This document shows, piece by piece, positions 22,840 through 32,559 of a stretch of DNA of 64,000 nt (position 1 is its first letter; every line of letters begins with the position of its first letter). The stretch is taken from positions 1,426,001-1,490,000 of the forward strand of contig CAVTVA010000003.1 in NCBI GenBank assembly GCA_963738185.1, given 5' to 3'. The notes below the pieces were generated by a model, which did no database searches, was not told the DNA's origin, and saw only the letters and a program-made list of their open reading frames with translations. Position numbers and translations under genes: made by a program. The DNA is from AP-15 sp963738185 (GTDB taxonomy: Bacteria > Pseudomonadota > Alphaproteobacteria > ATCC43930 > CGMCC-115725).

Positions 22840-23568
22840 TTAGTGTCTGGCGGACACCAGCAGGAAGGGAGGGCGCTGGCGCTCATCGGCCCAGTCGGGG
22901 TGGGCGGCGATCTGCTCCGCCGTAGGGCCCCATTCCTCGACATGGCAGAGGGCGAAGCCGCACGCGATCAACAGGTTGAGATAGGTCGCGATCGTCCGGT
23001 GCTGCTTGATGACGCCGCTGGTCAGCCAATTGGTCGAGCGCGGCCCTTCGTCGAGATACCCGTTGACCGGCCACGCCCGGCTCCCCGCAGCATCAGCCGC
23101 CCAGCCTGGCTTGGCCGGCGCGGTGACCATTGGATGCTCGACCGAAAACACCAGGCTGCCGCCCGGCGCCAGCGAGCGCGACACCCGCCCGATCAGACCG
23201 GCGAAATCTTCGAGATAGTGGAAGGCCAGCGAGCTGTATGCCAAGTCGAACGACGCCGCCGGCAATTCGAACTTCTCCAGATCGGCTCGCAGATACTCTA
23301 TTGCCGGATCATCGGTGTCGGCCCTGGCGCGCGCCAGCATCTTCTCGGAAATATCCACACCCAGCACACGCGCGGCTCCCCGCTCGCGCACCCAGCGGCA
23401 GAACCAGCCAAATCCGCAACCGAGATCAACGACGCGCCTCCCGCGCAGCTCCGGCAGCCAAGCCCGAAGCGTCGGCCATTCCGGAGCCCCCTCCAGGCCT
23501 TCGACCGAGCGCAACAACCGGCTGTACCCGGCGAAGAACTCTTCATCGTCGTAAATGTTCTGCGTCAC
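22840..23568 (-). CDS. Class I SAM-dependent methyltransferase
   Basis: About 242 residues from a GTG at 23568, chosen because homologues begin with the TQNIYDDEEFFAGYSRL segment; the longer frame runs into moaE. SAM-binding motif I is VVDLGCGFGWFCRW, followed by VLGVDISEKMLARA, YLRADLEKFELP and LAYSSLAFHYLEDF, typical of methyltransferase 11/25 domains acting on small molecules. The substrate is unknown. Its codons follow moaE on the same strand with a 52-bp gap. Confidence 0.85.
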   Translation of the reverse strand: MTQNIYDDEEFFAGYSRLLRSVEGLEGAPEWPTLRAWLPELRGRRVVDLGCGFGWFCRWVRERGAARVLGVDISEKMLARARADTDDPAIEYLRADLEKFELPAASFDLAYSSLAFHYLEDFAGLIGRVSRSLAPGGSLVFSVEHPMVTAPAKPGWAADAAGSRAWPVNGYLDEGPRSTNWLTSGVIKQHRTIATYLNLLIACGFALCHVEEWGPTAEQIAAHPDWADERQRPPFLLVSARH

Positions 23569-23620
23569 GATGCTCGGATGTGGTAAAAGTTCGGCATCAC
23601 CTTGCCCTGATCGGTGCGCC

Positions 23621-24115
23621 TTATTCTTCGTTGGCGGGCGCAGCCCGCCAGCGCTCCTTCGCCGCGTCGTCATCGGCGTGAGCCTCGACCCAGCGGTCGC
23701 CCCGCGGCGTCGCCTCGCTTTTCCAGAACGGCGCGTCGGTCTTCAGCCAGTCGATCAGGAAATGGCAGGCGGCAAGCGCCGCCTCGCGGTGCGGCGACGC
23801 GGTGGCGACCAGCACGATGCGGTCGCCAGGCTCGAGCCGGCCATAGCGATGGATGATCAAGGAGGCGTCGAGCGGCCAGCGCCGATGCGCCTCGAGCTCG
23901 ATCTCGGCGAGCTTCTTCTCGGTCATGCCCGGATAGTGCTCGAGGGTCAGCGCCGTCACCTGGTCGCCGCCGCCCCTCTCGCCGCCCCTCTCGCCGATCG
24001 ACATGTCGCGCACCAGCCCGATAAAGCTGGCGATCCCGCCAATCCGGTGATTGCCGCCGGCAAGCCGATCGAGCTCGGCACCAACATCGAAATCCTCGCG
24101 CTGCACGCGGATCAT
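23621..24115 (-). CDS. moaE: Molybdopterin synthase catalytic subunit
   Basis: MoaE, with thiocarboxylated MoaD, inserts two sulfurs into cyclic pyranopterin monophosphate to form molybdopterin. The protein has 164 residues from the ATG at 24115. Conserved segments are GGIASFIGLVRD, LTLEHYPGMTEKKL, IIHRYGRLEPGDRIVLVATA and CHFLIDWLKTDAPFWKSE, the last containing active-site lysines. Two 12-bp tandem copies (23969-23992) add a GERG-GERG duplication in the loop after SIGERG. It follows moaD by four bases. Confidence 0.93.
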   Translation of the reverse strand: MIRVQREDFDVGAELDRLAGGNHRIGGIASFIGLVRDMSIGERGGERGGGDQVTALTLEHYPGMTEKKLAEIELEAHRRWPLDASLIIHRYGRLEPGDRIVLVATASPHREAALAACHFLIDWLKTDAPFWKSEATPRGDRWVEAHADDDAAKERWRAAPANEE

Positions 24116-24119
24116 CGTC

Positions 24120-24371
24120 TCAGCCTCCGGTGACCGGCGGAAAGATCGCCACCTCGTCGCCCTCCCGGACTGGATGATCAAGCCCGACATAGTCGTGGTT
24201 GACGGCGACGCGAACCACCCCGGGGTTGCGCAGCGCCTCGGCGTGCCGGTCGCCGCGCGAACGCAGCCAATCGAGCATGCCAGCCACATCGCGCACCTGC
24301 GGCGGCAATGTCACATCCTCCTCGGCGCAGCCGATCCGCGCCCGCAGCCAGGCAAAATACAGGATTTTCAC
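24120..24371 (-). CDS. moaD: Molybdopterin synthase sulfur-carrier subunit
   Basis: An 83-residue ubiquitin-like protein from the GTG at 24371 (KILYFAWLRARIG) to the essential C-terminal Gly-Gly in AIFPPVTGG, which is adenylated and thiocarboxylated before sulfur donation to MoaE. Length and terminus are canonical. The longer frame upstream has no homology and reads through the moeA-moaD gap. It is four bases ahead of moaE and almost certainly translated with it. Confidence 0.92.
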   Translation of the reverse strand: MKILYFAWLRARIGCAEEDVTLPPQVRDVAGMLDWLRSRGDRHAEALRNPGVVRVAVNHDYVGLDHPVREGDEVAIFPPVTGG

Positions 24372-24426
24372 GAGAATGCGGGCCTCCGGCCCGCTTTGCG
24401 GGCAGGGCGCCCGAGATCCGATACTC

Positions 24427-25681
24427 TCATGTGAGCACCTCGGAAAACGGCAAGAAGTCGACAAGCGCGCCCGCTTCGAGGCTGCCCGTCGCCTCGTCGA
24501 GGATCACCAGACCGTCGGACTGCACGATCGAGGACAAGATGCCGGCGCCGTCGCGCGCGTATTTGACGGCGAGCAGCTGGTCGCCATCGCGCTCCAGCCG
24601 CGCCCGAAGATATTCGCGCCGCCCGGGCTTTTTGCGGTAGGCGAAACCGGCCCGGACCGGCAGCATCCGCGGCGCCGCGGCCACAGCGCCGGCAAGCTTC
24701 AGGATCAGCGGCCGGGCCAGCACCGCGAAAGTCACGACCACCGCGACCGGGTTGCCGGGGAGCCCGATCAGCGGCACCGCGCCAATCCGGCCCAGCGCCA
24801 CCGGCCGCCCCGGCTTGATCGCCAATCGCCAAAAGTAGAGGGCGCCCAGCCGCTCGATCGCACCCTTGACATGATCCTCCTCGCCGGTCGAAACCCCGCC
24901 CGAAGTCACGATCAGATCATGCGCGGCGCTCGCTGCGGCCAGCGTATCGGCAAGCGCTGCTTCGCGGTCCGGGCGAATGCCGAAATCGGTCACGACGCAG
25001 CCCAGGCGCTCGAGGAGCGCCTTTAGAATGAACCGGTTGGCGTCGTAGATCGCGCCCGGCGGCAGCGTGATGCCCGGCTCGCGCACCTCGTCGCCGGTCG
25101 ACATCAAGGCCACCCGCAAAGGGCGGAACACCGGCAGCTCGGCATGGCCGAGTGCCGCGGCAAGCCCGAGCTCAGCGGGCCCAAGGCGACGCCCGGCGGC
25201 GAGCGCGGTCTGGCCGCGGCCGACATCCTCGCCGGCGTGCCGGCGGTTCGCCCCGAGGCGGATCCCGGGCCTGAGCCGCACCTGGCCGTCGCCGGCCATG
25301 CAGTCTTCCTGCATCAGCACGGTGTCGGCGCCCTGCGGCATCGGCGCGCCGGTGAAGATGCGGATGGCCTCGCCGCGCCGCAGCGGCGCGGTCGAGCGGA
25401 TGGCCGGCGGCCGCCCGGCCGCCGACCGGCAGCACGGTTTCGCGGTCGGGCGAGAGGTCGGCATGCGCCACCGCGTAGCCATCGACGGCGCTGTTGGCAT
25501 ATGGCGGCAAGTCCATTGTCGCGATCAGGTCGCGCGCCAGCACCCGGCCGGCGGCCTGCGCCAGCGGCACCGTCTCGGCATCGACCACCGGCACGACGCG
25601 CGCGTCGATCCGGGCCAGCGCCTCGGCGACATCCATCAGCGCGCCACCAAAAGCAAAGCAATCGTCGCTCAGCTGGGCCAT
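24427..25681 (-). CDS. moeA: Molybdopterin molybdenumtransferase (one frame break)
   Basis: MoeA inserts molybdate into adenylated molybdopterin. The restored protein is about 418 residues. The N-terminus, DVAEALARIDARVVPV and MDLPPYANSAVDGYA, is in one frame. The rest is in another: IRIFTGAPMPQGADTVLMQE, LMSTGDEVREPG, DLIVTSGGVSTGEEDHVKGA and GLPGNPVAVVVTF. Removing one base near 25388 joins them. Domain order and length are then normal. It starts at the ATG at 25681, overlapping the end of mobB by 13 bp, and lies upstream of moaD-moaE, so the cofactor genes form one transcription unit. Confidence 0.92.
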
Positions 25682-26180
25682 CGCGCGCACCCGTCATGCC
25701 CGAGGATGAAATTGGCGACGGCCGCCGGATCGCCGAGCGGCAGCAAGGGCAGCGGCAGTCCTGGCAGGTCCTCGTCGGAGGCGACCGCGACAACCCACCG
25801 GTCGTCGGGATGCAATCGGCGGCTTGCCGAGCGACCGGGCGATACACCTCGATTTTCGGGTGCGGGTGATGCTTGAACCCCTCGACCAGCAGCAGATCGA
25901 CCGGGGTGATCCGCCCCACCAGCTCGTCGAGCCCGGGTTCCGGCGCGCCGCGCAATTCGTGCATCAGCGCCCAGCGGCGTTCCGAGACCACCATGACCTC
26001 GGACGCGCCGGCTTGGCGATGCAGCCATGAATCCTTGCCCGGCTGATCGACGTCAAATGCGTGATGCGCATGCTTCACCGTCGAGACGGTGAGGCCGCGG
26101 GCGACGAATTGGGGGATCAACGCCGTCATCAGGGTCGTCTTGCCGCTCCCGCTCCACCCGGCGAGGCCGAAGATGCGCAT
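25669..26180 (-). CDS. mobB: Molybdopterin-guanine dinucleotide biosynthesis protein B (one frame break)
   Basis: MobB is a small P-loop GTPase that assists MobA in forming molybdopterin guanine dinucleotide. It begins MRIFGLAGWSGSGKTTL (Walker A), continues with VSTVKHAHHAFDVDQPGKDS (the conserved KHAHH motif) and LLLVEGFKHHPHPKIEVYRP. The last 50 residues (DDRWVVAVASDEDLPGLPLP) require one added base near 25807. Restored length is about 170 residues, normal. It overlaps moeA by 13 bp. No mobA is present in the window. Confidence 0.9.
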
Positions 26181-26233
26181 CGCCACTCCTGTGGTTTCAC
26201 TTGGGTGCCGGCGCCAGCCGCGGCAATGCGGAC

Positions 26234-26842
26234 CTATGCCGGCGTCCCCGATTTGCCGCGATCGATCGCAGCGGGGACGCGCCGCGGCTTGGTGATGTGC
26301 GGCAGCCCCAGCCGCAGATAGTCGTAACCGGTCACCAGGGTCAGCACCGCAGCGATCCACAGCAGGATCTCGCCGATCCCGGTCACCGGCACAATTGCCG
26401 GCCCGGCATTGCCGACGATCAGAAAGCCGATCGCGACCATCTGGATCGTCGTCTTCCATTTGGCCAGCCGCGACACCGGCATGCCGACGCGCAGCCCGGC
26501 GAGATATTCGCGCAGCCCCGAAACCAGGATTTCGCGGCACAAGATCACTAACGCCGGAAACACCGCCGCCGGCGACAGCCGGCCAAACGTCGTCAGCATG
26601 AACAGGGTCGCCGCAACCAGAAGCTTGTCGGCGATCGGATCGAGGAACCGGCCGATCTCCGATTGCTGATGCCAGCGCCGGGCCATATGCCCGTCGAGCC
26701 AATCGGTCACACCCGCAGTCGCAAACAGCGCACAAGCAAACCAGCGCGCGTAGTCACCCGGCACGTAAAATGTCGCGATGACCAATGGGATGACCATGAT
26801 CCGCGACATGGTCAGCAAATTGGGCAGGCTGGTCAGCTGCAC
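26234..26842 (-). CDS. pgsA: CDP-diacylglycerol-glycerol-3-phosphate 3-phosphatidyltransferase
   Basis: An integral inner-membrane enzyme making phosphatidylglycerol-phosphate, the precursor of phosphatidylglycerol and cardiolipin. The 202-residue protein carries the full CDP-alcohol phosphotransferase signature DWLDGHMARRW with eight residues to GRFLDPIAD, and about five membrane helices. It begins NLLTMSRIMVIPLVIA. The uvrC-pgsA-moaD-moaE order is widespread in alphaproteobacteria; here mobB and moeA are inserted between pgsA and moaD. Intact. Confidence 0.95.
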   Translation of the reverse strand: MQLTSLPNLLTMSRIMVIPLVIATFYVPGDYARWFACALFATAGVTDWLDGHMARRWHQQSEIGRFLDPIADKLLVAATLFMLTTFGRLSPAAVFPALVILCREILVSGLREYLAGLRVGMPVSRLAKWKTTIQMVAIGFLIVGNAGPAIVPVTGIGEILLWIAAVLTLVTGYDYLRLGLPHITKPRRVPAAIDRGKSGTPA

Positions 26843-26878
26843 GCGCCGCTCCCGCTGCAGGAAGGGACAAAGGGCATC

Positions 26879-29044
26879 TTACCCATCGCCGTGAAAATGA
26901 TCATAAATCTTTTTCGCTACGGTTTTGCTGATGCCGGCGACGCGTTCGAGCTCGCCGAGCCCGGCCCGGGCGACCGTTCGCGCCGAGCCGAAATGGTGCA
27001 GCAGCGCCTGCTTGCGCCGGGCGCCGATCCCGGCGATCTCGTCAAGCGGCGAATGCCCGATCGCCTTGGTGCGGCGCGCGCGGTGGGTGCCGATCGCAAA
27101 GCGGTGCGCTTCGTCGCGCAGCCGCTGCAGGAAGTATAGGACCGGATCGCGCGGCTCGAGCGCAAACGGCGCGCGGCCGGGCATGAAAAACCGTTCGCGG
27201 CCGGCGTTGCGGTCGGGGCCCTTGGCGATGCCGACCAGCGCCACATCGCTGATGCCGAGCTCGTCGAGCACGCCTTGGGCAATGCCGAGCTGCCCTAGGC
27301 CGCCATCGATCAGCACCAGATCGGGCCAGCTGCCCTGCTCGCGCTGCGGGTCTTCCTTGAGCGCCCGCGCGAAGCGGCGCAGCAGCACCTCGCGCATCAT
27401 CGCGTAATCGTCGCCGCCGCCGACCGGCGCTGCGGCCTCGCCCTCACCCGCCTCGCTGCGCTCGGCACCCTCTCCCGCAATGCGGGAGAGGGGGGACCCG
27501 ACGCATCTGCGTCGGGGGGGTGAGGGCTGATCGGCCGTGAACCTTGCGGCGCTGTGGCGAGTCCGCGGATCGTGAATTTGCGGTAGGCGCTCTTGAGCAG
27601 CCCGTCGGGGCCGGCGACGATCATCGCGCCGACCGCGTTGGTGCCCTGGATATGGCTGTTGTCGTAGACCTCGATGCGCTGCGGCGCGGCTTCAAGGCCA
27701 AAGGCCGCGGCGACGCCCTCGAGCAGCCGGCGCTGCGAGGCGCTTTCGGCCAGCCGGCGACCGAGCGCCTCCCGCGCGGTCGCGAGGACCCGCTCGACGA
27801 GCTTTTTCTTGTCGCCGCGCTGCGGCACGGTGATCGCAACGCGCCCGCCGCCCAGCGACAGCGCCTCAGCCACCAGCTCCTGCTCGACCAGCCGATGGCT
27901 GAGCAGGATTTCGGGCGGCTTTGGCCGATTGTCGTAGAACTGCCCGATAAACGAGCCCAGCACCTCCTCGACCGGAAGCTGGCGATCGTGGCTCGGGAAA
28001 TAGGCGCGGTTGCCCCAATTCTGCTCGCCGCGGAAAAAGAACACCTGAACGCAGGTCTGCCCGCCCTCTTGATAGGCCCCGATCACATCGGCATCGACCA
28101 CCCCGGCGACATGAATGTCCTGATGGCCCTGGATCATCGACAGCGCGCGGATGCGGTCGCGGATCAGCCCCGCCGCCTCGAAATCGAGCGCCGCCGCGGC
28201 AAGCTGCATTTCGGCCGCGAGGCGCTGCTGCACGGCGCCGCTGCCGCCGGACAGGAAAGGCGTGCGCCTGCTCGATCAGCCCGGCATAGTCCTCGCGGCC
28301 GATCCGCCCGACGCAGGGTGCGCTGCACCGCTTGATCTGGTGCAGCAGGCAGGGCCGGGTGCGGTTGGCGAAGATGCTGTCGCTGCATGAGCGCAGCAGA
28401 AACGCCTTTTGCAGGGTTATCAGCGTGCGATTGACCGCCCCCGCCGAAGCGAACGGGCCGAAATAGCTGCCGCCCTGGCTTTTCGCGCCGCGGTGCTTGG
28501 TTAGCTGCGGAAAATCATGGTCGGCGGTCAGATGGATCAGCGGGAATGATTTGTCGTCGCGCAGCAGAACGTTGAAGCGCGGCATCAGCCGCTTGATCAG
28601 GTTGCACTCGAGCAGCAGCGCCTCGGCCTCGGTATGGGTCGCGACGATTTCCATCGCCGCCGTCTCGGCGACCATGCGCCGCAGCCGGTTCGACAATGCC
28701 GCCACATGCGTATAGTTCTGCACCCGGCTTTTCAGGCTGCGCGCCTTGCCGACATAAAGCGCGTCGCCATTGCGCGCGAGCATGCGGTATACGCCGGGGG
28801 TCGCCGGCATGGTCTTCAGCGCGGCGCGGATCACCGCGACCCCAGCCGCGATGCCGGTCGCGCTCTCCGCCGGGTCCGCCGGATCCGAAGCTTGCTGCGG
28901 GTCGGGCAGCGGGCCGGCGGCAACCCCAGCCGGAGCCCGGCGCGGGTCCATTGGCGCCGGTCGGCGTCGGCCGCCCGCCCGCTTTCGCGGCACGCCGGCA
29001 ACCGAGGTGTCCGTCAGCGCGTCGTCAACCGATTGTGCCGCCAT
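26879..29044 (-). CDS. uvrC: UvrABC system protein C, with embedded repeat and two frame breaks
   Basis: UvrC makes both incisions in nucleotide excision repair with UvrB. After an organism-specific N-terminal extension of about 70 residues comes the GIY-YIG domain (PGVYRMLARNGDALYVGKAR), then the Cys-containing stretch RPCLLHQIKRCSAPCVG, the UVR motif (AAALDFEAAGLIRDRIRAL), the RNase-H-like nuclease domain (IEVYDNSHIQGTNAVGAM, VLIDGGLGQL) and C-terminal helix-hairpin-helix repeats. Frames change at a T3 run near 28256 and inside an 86-bp palindromic repeat (27441-27526) inserted between KFTIRG and DYAMMREVL. With those corrected the protein is about 722 residues, roughly 100 longer than usual because of the extension and the insert. 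Confidence 0.93.
27441..27526. repeat. Palindromic repeat element embedded in uvrC
   Basis: An 86-bp element bounded by the inverted termini CCCTCACCC and GGGTGAGGG. It carries an inner hairpin CCCTCTCCCGC-AAT-GCGGGAGAGGG and a second small hairpin (ACGCATCTGCGT) that its relative at 47452-47536 lacks. It interrupts uvrC in a loop of the nuclease domain. On the uvrC strand one half reads PLSRIAGEGAERSEAGEGEA, the same frame used by the relative. The G7 run at 27514-27520 is the likely place of a base-count error. Confidence 0.75.
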
Positions 29045-29358
29045 GGGAATCCGAATTGCTCCGACGGATATCCACGGAACCGGTGGATAACTCTGTCGAG
29101 AATCTTGGCGTGAGCGCGGCCGGAATCCAGCCCTGCTTTCGCCAAGATAGAATTGCCCAAAAATTGGGCGGTCACCTAAATTATTGATATCGACCGCGAT
29201 TATTTAGACAAGGTTAATTTTCTGAAAAACAACGCGATCGATGGCGGGTCAGACGCTTGTCGCGGGACCGTCATCTCGCCTGTGAGCAAAACGTCGGCCC
29301 CACCGCGACGGCAGACTCATTTTGCGGGCCATGCAACCCAGCGCCCTGGGCGACCCGG
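29045..29358. other. Intergenic region upstream of uvrC, AT-richer, no gene
   Basis: About 314 bp between the uvrC start and the stop of the SDR gene on the same strand. The part around 29170-29235 is clearly AT-richer than the surroundings (AAATTATTGATAT, GATTATTTAGACAAGG) and probably holds the uvrC promoter. A TTATCCACC (reverse strand of 29082-29090) resembles a DnaA box but stands alone. No ORF or RNA gene is supported. Confidence 0.5.
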
Positions 29359-30177
29359 CTATTCGAGCACCGGGGCACGCTGCGGTTGCGCCCAGCCCAG
29401 ATGCTGCCCGCCATCGAGCGCAATCATCTGCCCAGTCAGCGCCGGCGCCGACAGAATAAAGCGCATCGCTGCGGCGACCTCCTGCGGGCTGGTGCCGCGG
29501 CCGAGCGGCATGATCGCGCATTGGCGGGCGAATTGCTCCAGGCTCTGCCGTGGGCTCGGCAGGGTAGGCCCTGGCCCGATGCCGTTGACCCGGATGCGCG
29601 GCGCCAGCGCCAGCGCCATCGTCTGCGTCAGGGTCCACAACCCCGCCTTGGTCAAGGTGTACGAAACAAAAAACGGGGTCAGCGCCCACACCCGCTCATC
29701 GAGCATATTGACGACGACCCCGCCGGCTTCGGCCGGCAGCCGCGCCGCCAGCTCCTGGATCAGCACGAATGGGGCCCGCAGATTGACCGCGAGATGCCGG
29801 TCCCAGCTCTCCCTCGTGGCGGTCTCGACCGTGTCGTCGCCGAACACCCCGGCATTGTTGACCAGAACGCCAATCGGCCCGAAAGCGGCTTCGGCCTGCG
29901 GCAACAGGCGGCGCACCGCCTCTTCGTCGGTCAGGTCGGCGCCGAGCGTTATCGCCGCGCCGCCGCGGCTGCGGATCGTCTCGGCAACGGCCTCGGCCTC
30001 GGCGCGCGAGCGGTGATAGTGGACGGCGACGGCAAACCCGTCCTCGGCCAATGCCAGCGCCAAGGCCCGGCCGATCCGACGCCCGCCGCCGGTCACCAGC
30101 GCGGCTTTGGGCACGGGGGCGGCCGGCACCGCGCCGGTCAGATCCTCCGCCCCCTCGATGTCAGCGGCGGAGGGCAC
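29359..30177 (-). CDS. SDR family oxidoreductase (FolM/pteridine-reductase-like)
   Basis: About 272 residues. Rossmann motif VTGGGRRIGRALALALAE, NNAGV motif, catalytic Tyr-x-x-x-Lys in SYTLTKAG, and C-terminal DGGQHLGW. The TGGGRRIG variant is typical of short-chain dehydrogenases annotated as dihydromonapterin or pteridine reductase-like. The start is placed at the GTG at 30177, which has AAGGA six bases upstream and overlaps the end of uvrB by 17 bp, so it should be translationally coupled to uvrB. The substrate is unproven; a role in the pteridine metabolism of the neighbouring molybdopterin genes is only a guess. Confidence 0.83.
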   Translation of the reverse strand: MPSAADIEGAEDLTGAVPAAPVPKAALVTGGGRRIGRALALALAEDGFAVAVHYHRSRAEAEAVAETIRSRGGAAITLGADLTDEEAVRRLLPQAEAAFGPIGVLVNNAGVFGDDTVETATRESWDRHLAVNLRAPFVLIQELAARLPAEAGGVVVNMLDERVWALTPFFVSYTLTKAGLWTLTQTMALALAPRIRVNGIGPGPTLPSPRQSLEQFARQCAIMPLGRGTSPQEVAAAMRFILSAPALTGQMIALDGGQHLGWAQPQRAPVLE

Positions 30178-32374
30178 GGCGTTCCTTGCGCGCACGGATT
30201 TTGGCGCGGGTGACCTCGCGCGCCGAGACCCCGGCGCGGCCCGCAACCGAGCGCCCGCGAGCCCCCTCGGCGCGCCGCGATCCGCCGCGCCCGGCGCCGG
30301 CCGGCGCTGTCGGCAGACCGAGATCGACCTGCTCGAGCCGGCGGATCTCGTCGCGCAGCCGCGCCGCCTCCTCGAATTCGAGATCGGCGGCGGCCTCGCG
30401 CATGCGCTTTTCGAGATCGGCCATCACCGCCTTCAGATCCTTGCCCTGGTAATGCGCGGCCTCGCCCTCGGACAGGCCGACGGTCACATGGTCGCGCTCG
30501 TAGACGCTTTCGAGGATGTCGGCGATGCCGCGGCGCACGCTCTCGGGCGTGATCCCGTTGGCGGCGTTGTAGGCCTGCTGCTTTTCGCGCCGCCGATTGG
30601 TCTCCTCGATTGCCGCTTTGAGGCTGTCGGTCATCCGGTCGGCATAAAGCAACGCGCGCCCGTCCAGGTGGCGCGCCGCCCGCCCGATGGTCTGGATCAG
30701 CGAGGTGCGCGAGCGCAGGTAGCCCTCCTTGTCGGCGTCGAGCACCGCGACCAGCGCGCATTCGGGGATGTCGAGCCCCTCGCGCAACAGGTTGATCCCG
30801 ATCAGCACATCGAACACGCCGAGCCGCAGGTCGCGGATGATCTCGATGCGCTCCAAGGTATCGACATCGGAGTGCATGTAGCGCACCCTGAGCCCCGCTT
30901 CGTGCAGGTATTCAGTCAAAGCCTCGGCCATCTTTTTGGTCAGGGTCGTGACCAGCACGCGATGGCCCTTCAGTGCCTCCTCGCGGCATTCGGCCATCAG
31001 GTCGTCGACCTGGGTGTCGACCGGGCGGATGATGCAGGGCGGGTCGACGAGCCCGGTCGGCCGCACGATCTGCTCGACAAAGACGCCGCCGGCGCGATCC
31101 ATCTCCCACGGCCCCGGGGTCGCCGAGACAAACACGGTCTGGCCGCGCATCGCCTCCCACTCCTCGAATTTGAGCGGGCGGTTGTCGGTGCAGGACGGCA
31201 GCCGGAAGCCGTATTCGGCGAGCGTCGTCTTGCGCATCCAGTCGCCGCGGAACATGCCGCCCAATTGCGGCACCGTGACGTGGCTCTCATCGACAAAGAC
31301 CAGCGCGTCGCGCGGCATGTATTCGAAAAAGGTCGGCGGCGGCTCGCCCGGCTTGCGCCCGGTCAGATAGCGCGAATAGTTCTCGATCCCGGCGCAGCTG
31401 CCGGTCGCCTCGATCATTTCGACATCGTAGGTGGTGCGCTGCTCAAGCCGCTGCGCCTCGAGCAACTTGCCGTCGGCGAACAATTCTTCGAGGCGGATTT
31501 TGAGGTCGCGCTTGATCTGCTCGATCGCCTGCAACAGGGTCGGGCGCGGCGTCACATAGTGGCTGTTGGCGTAAATCTTGATCGATTGCAGGACGGCGGT
31601 CTTTTCGCCGGTCAACGGGTCGATCTCGTGGATCGCCTCGATCTCGTCGCCGAACAAGGAGATGCGCCAGGCCCGGTCCTCGTAATGCGCCGGGAACAAT
31701 TCGATCGTATCGCCGCGCACGCGAAACGCGCCGCGCGCGAAATTATGGTCGTTGCGCCGGTACTGCAATTCGACAAACCGCGCCAACAGCTGGGTGCGGT
31801 TGACCCGGTCGCCCTGGGCCAAGGACAGCACCATCTGCGAATAGGTCTCGACCGAGCCGATGCCGTAGATGCACGACACGCTGGCGACGACGACCACATC
31901 GCGGCGCTCGAGGATCGCGCGGGTCGCCGAATGGCGCATCCGGTCGATCTCCTCGTTCAGCGAGGATTCCTTTTCGACATAGGTGTCGGTGCGTGGAACG
32001 TACGCCTCCGGCTGGTAGTAATCGTAGTACGAGACGAAATATTCGACCGCGTTCTCCGGGAAAAAGCTCTTCATCTCGCCGTAGAGCTGCGCGGCCAGGG
32101 TCTTATTGGGCGCCAGGATGATCGCCGGCCGCCCGGTGCGGGCGATAACTTGGGCCATCGTATAGGTCTTGCCCGAGCCGGTGACGCCAAGGAGCACCTG
32201 GTCGCGCTCGTCGCGCGCGATCCCGTCGCACAACTCGTCGATCGCCTGCGGCTGATCGCCGGCCGGGCGGAATTCGGACGCGATCGCAAATGGCTTGCCG
32301 ATATCGCTCTCTGGGCGTTCGGCGACGAGAAGCGGCAGCATGGCGATAGAATGTAAGACCTCGGCCGAGCTCAT
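30161..32374 (-). CDS. uvrB: UvrABC system protein B
   Basis: The helicase-like damage-verification subunit of excision repair. About 737 residues, intact. Walker A LLGVTGSGKTYT, the beta-hairpin YYDYYQPEAYVPRTD that clamps DNA, the DESHV box, helicase motif VSATPGPWE, motifs V/VI LLREGLDIPE and QTIGRAARH, and a C-terminal UVR domain (ADLEFEEAARLRDEI) that binds UvrC. A basic tail of about 50 residues follows. The ATG at 32374 has AGGGG upstream; a GTG at 32383 is possible. A 3,600-base accessory island begins just upstream of it. Confidence 0.96.
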   Translation of the reverse strand: MSSAEVLHSIAMLPLLVAERPESDIGKPFAIASEFRPAGDQPQAIDELCDGIARDERDQVLLGVTGSGKTYTMAQVIARTGRPAIILAPNKTLAAQLYGEMKSFFPENAVEYFVSYYDYYQPEAYVPRTDTYVEKESSLNEEIDRMRHSATRAILERRDVVVVASVSCIYGIGSVETYSQMVLSLAQGDRVNRTQLLARFVELQYRRNDHNFARGAFRVRGDTIELFPAHYEDRAWRISLFGDEIEAIHEIDPLTGEKTAVLQSIKIYANSHYVTPRPTLLQAIEQIKRDLKIRLEELFADGKLLEAQRLEQRTTYDVEMIEATGSCAGIENYSRYLTGRKPGEPPPTFFEYMPRDALVFVDESHVTVPQLGGMFRGDWMRKTTLAEYGFRLPSCTDNRPLKFEEWEAMRGQTVFVSATPGPWEMDRAGGVFVEQIVRPTGLVDPPCIIRPVDTQVDDLMAECREEALKGHRVLVTTLTKKMAEALTEYLHEAGLRVRYMHSDVDTLERIEIIRDLRLGVFDVLIGINLLREGLDIPECALVAVLDADKEGYLRSRTSLIQTIGRAARHLDGRALLYADRMTDSLKAAIEETNRRREKQQAYNAANGITPESVRRGIADILESVYERDHVTVGLSEGEAAHYQGKDLKAVMADLEKRMREAAADLEFEEAARLRDEIRRLEQVDLGLPTAPAGAGRGGSRRAEGARGRSVAGRAGVSAREVTRAKIRARKERRALRR
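32240..32266. repeat. uvrB segment with a near-identical copy at 33233-33259
   Basis: The 27 bases encoding PAGDQPQAI near the UvrB N-terminus recur about 990 bp away at 33233-33259 with 25 of 27 identical, in the same orientation. The second copy lies in non-coding DNA between the PIN toxin and the histidine kinase. The two copies bracket the toxin-antitoxin pair. Confidence 0.55.
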
Positions 32375-32559
32375 GCCACCCACCCCTGTCCGCCCGCAGG
32401 CAATTGGCGCCGCCCTCTCTCGCCCGCAGCGACTGCGGCTCGCTGGCCGGCAAACCTTAATACGATCGTTCTCCGTTTACAGCAGGATCGGACGTTCCGG
32501 GGCATCGTGCTGAGCAGGTTCGATTTGACAAGGAGACTTCAAGGCGCTACTTGAGTTGT

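Noticed and set aside
29082..29090. TTATCCACC on the reverse strand, like a DnaA box, upstream of uvrC.
   Set aside because: It is a single site with a mismatch at the last base; there is no cluster, no AT-rich unwinding element and no dnaA/dnaN context, so no origin is claimed.
30107..32356. A 749-codon open frame on the plus strand opposite uvrB, and many similar long antisense frames (opposite gltB, the LLM gene and ctaA).
   Set aside because: They arise from high GC and codon periodicity. The minus-strand proteins are clearly conserved (UvrB) and the antisense translations have no family features.
32467..32497. GTTC words near the uvrB start, considered as an alphaproteobacterial LexA box (GTTC-N7-GTTC).
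   Set aside because: The spacing between the GTTC words is far from seven, so no SOS box is called.
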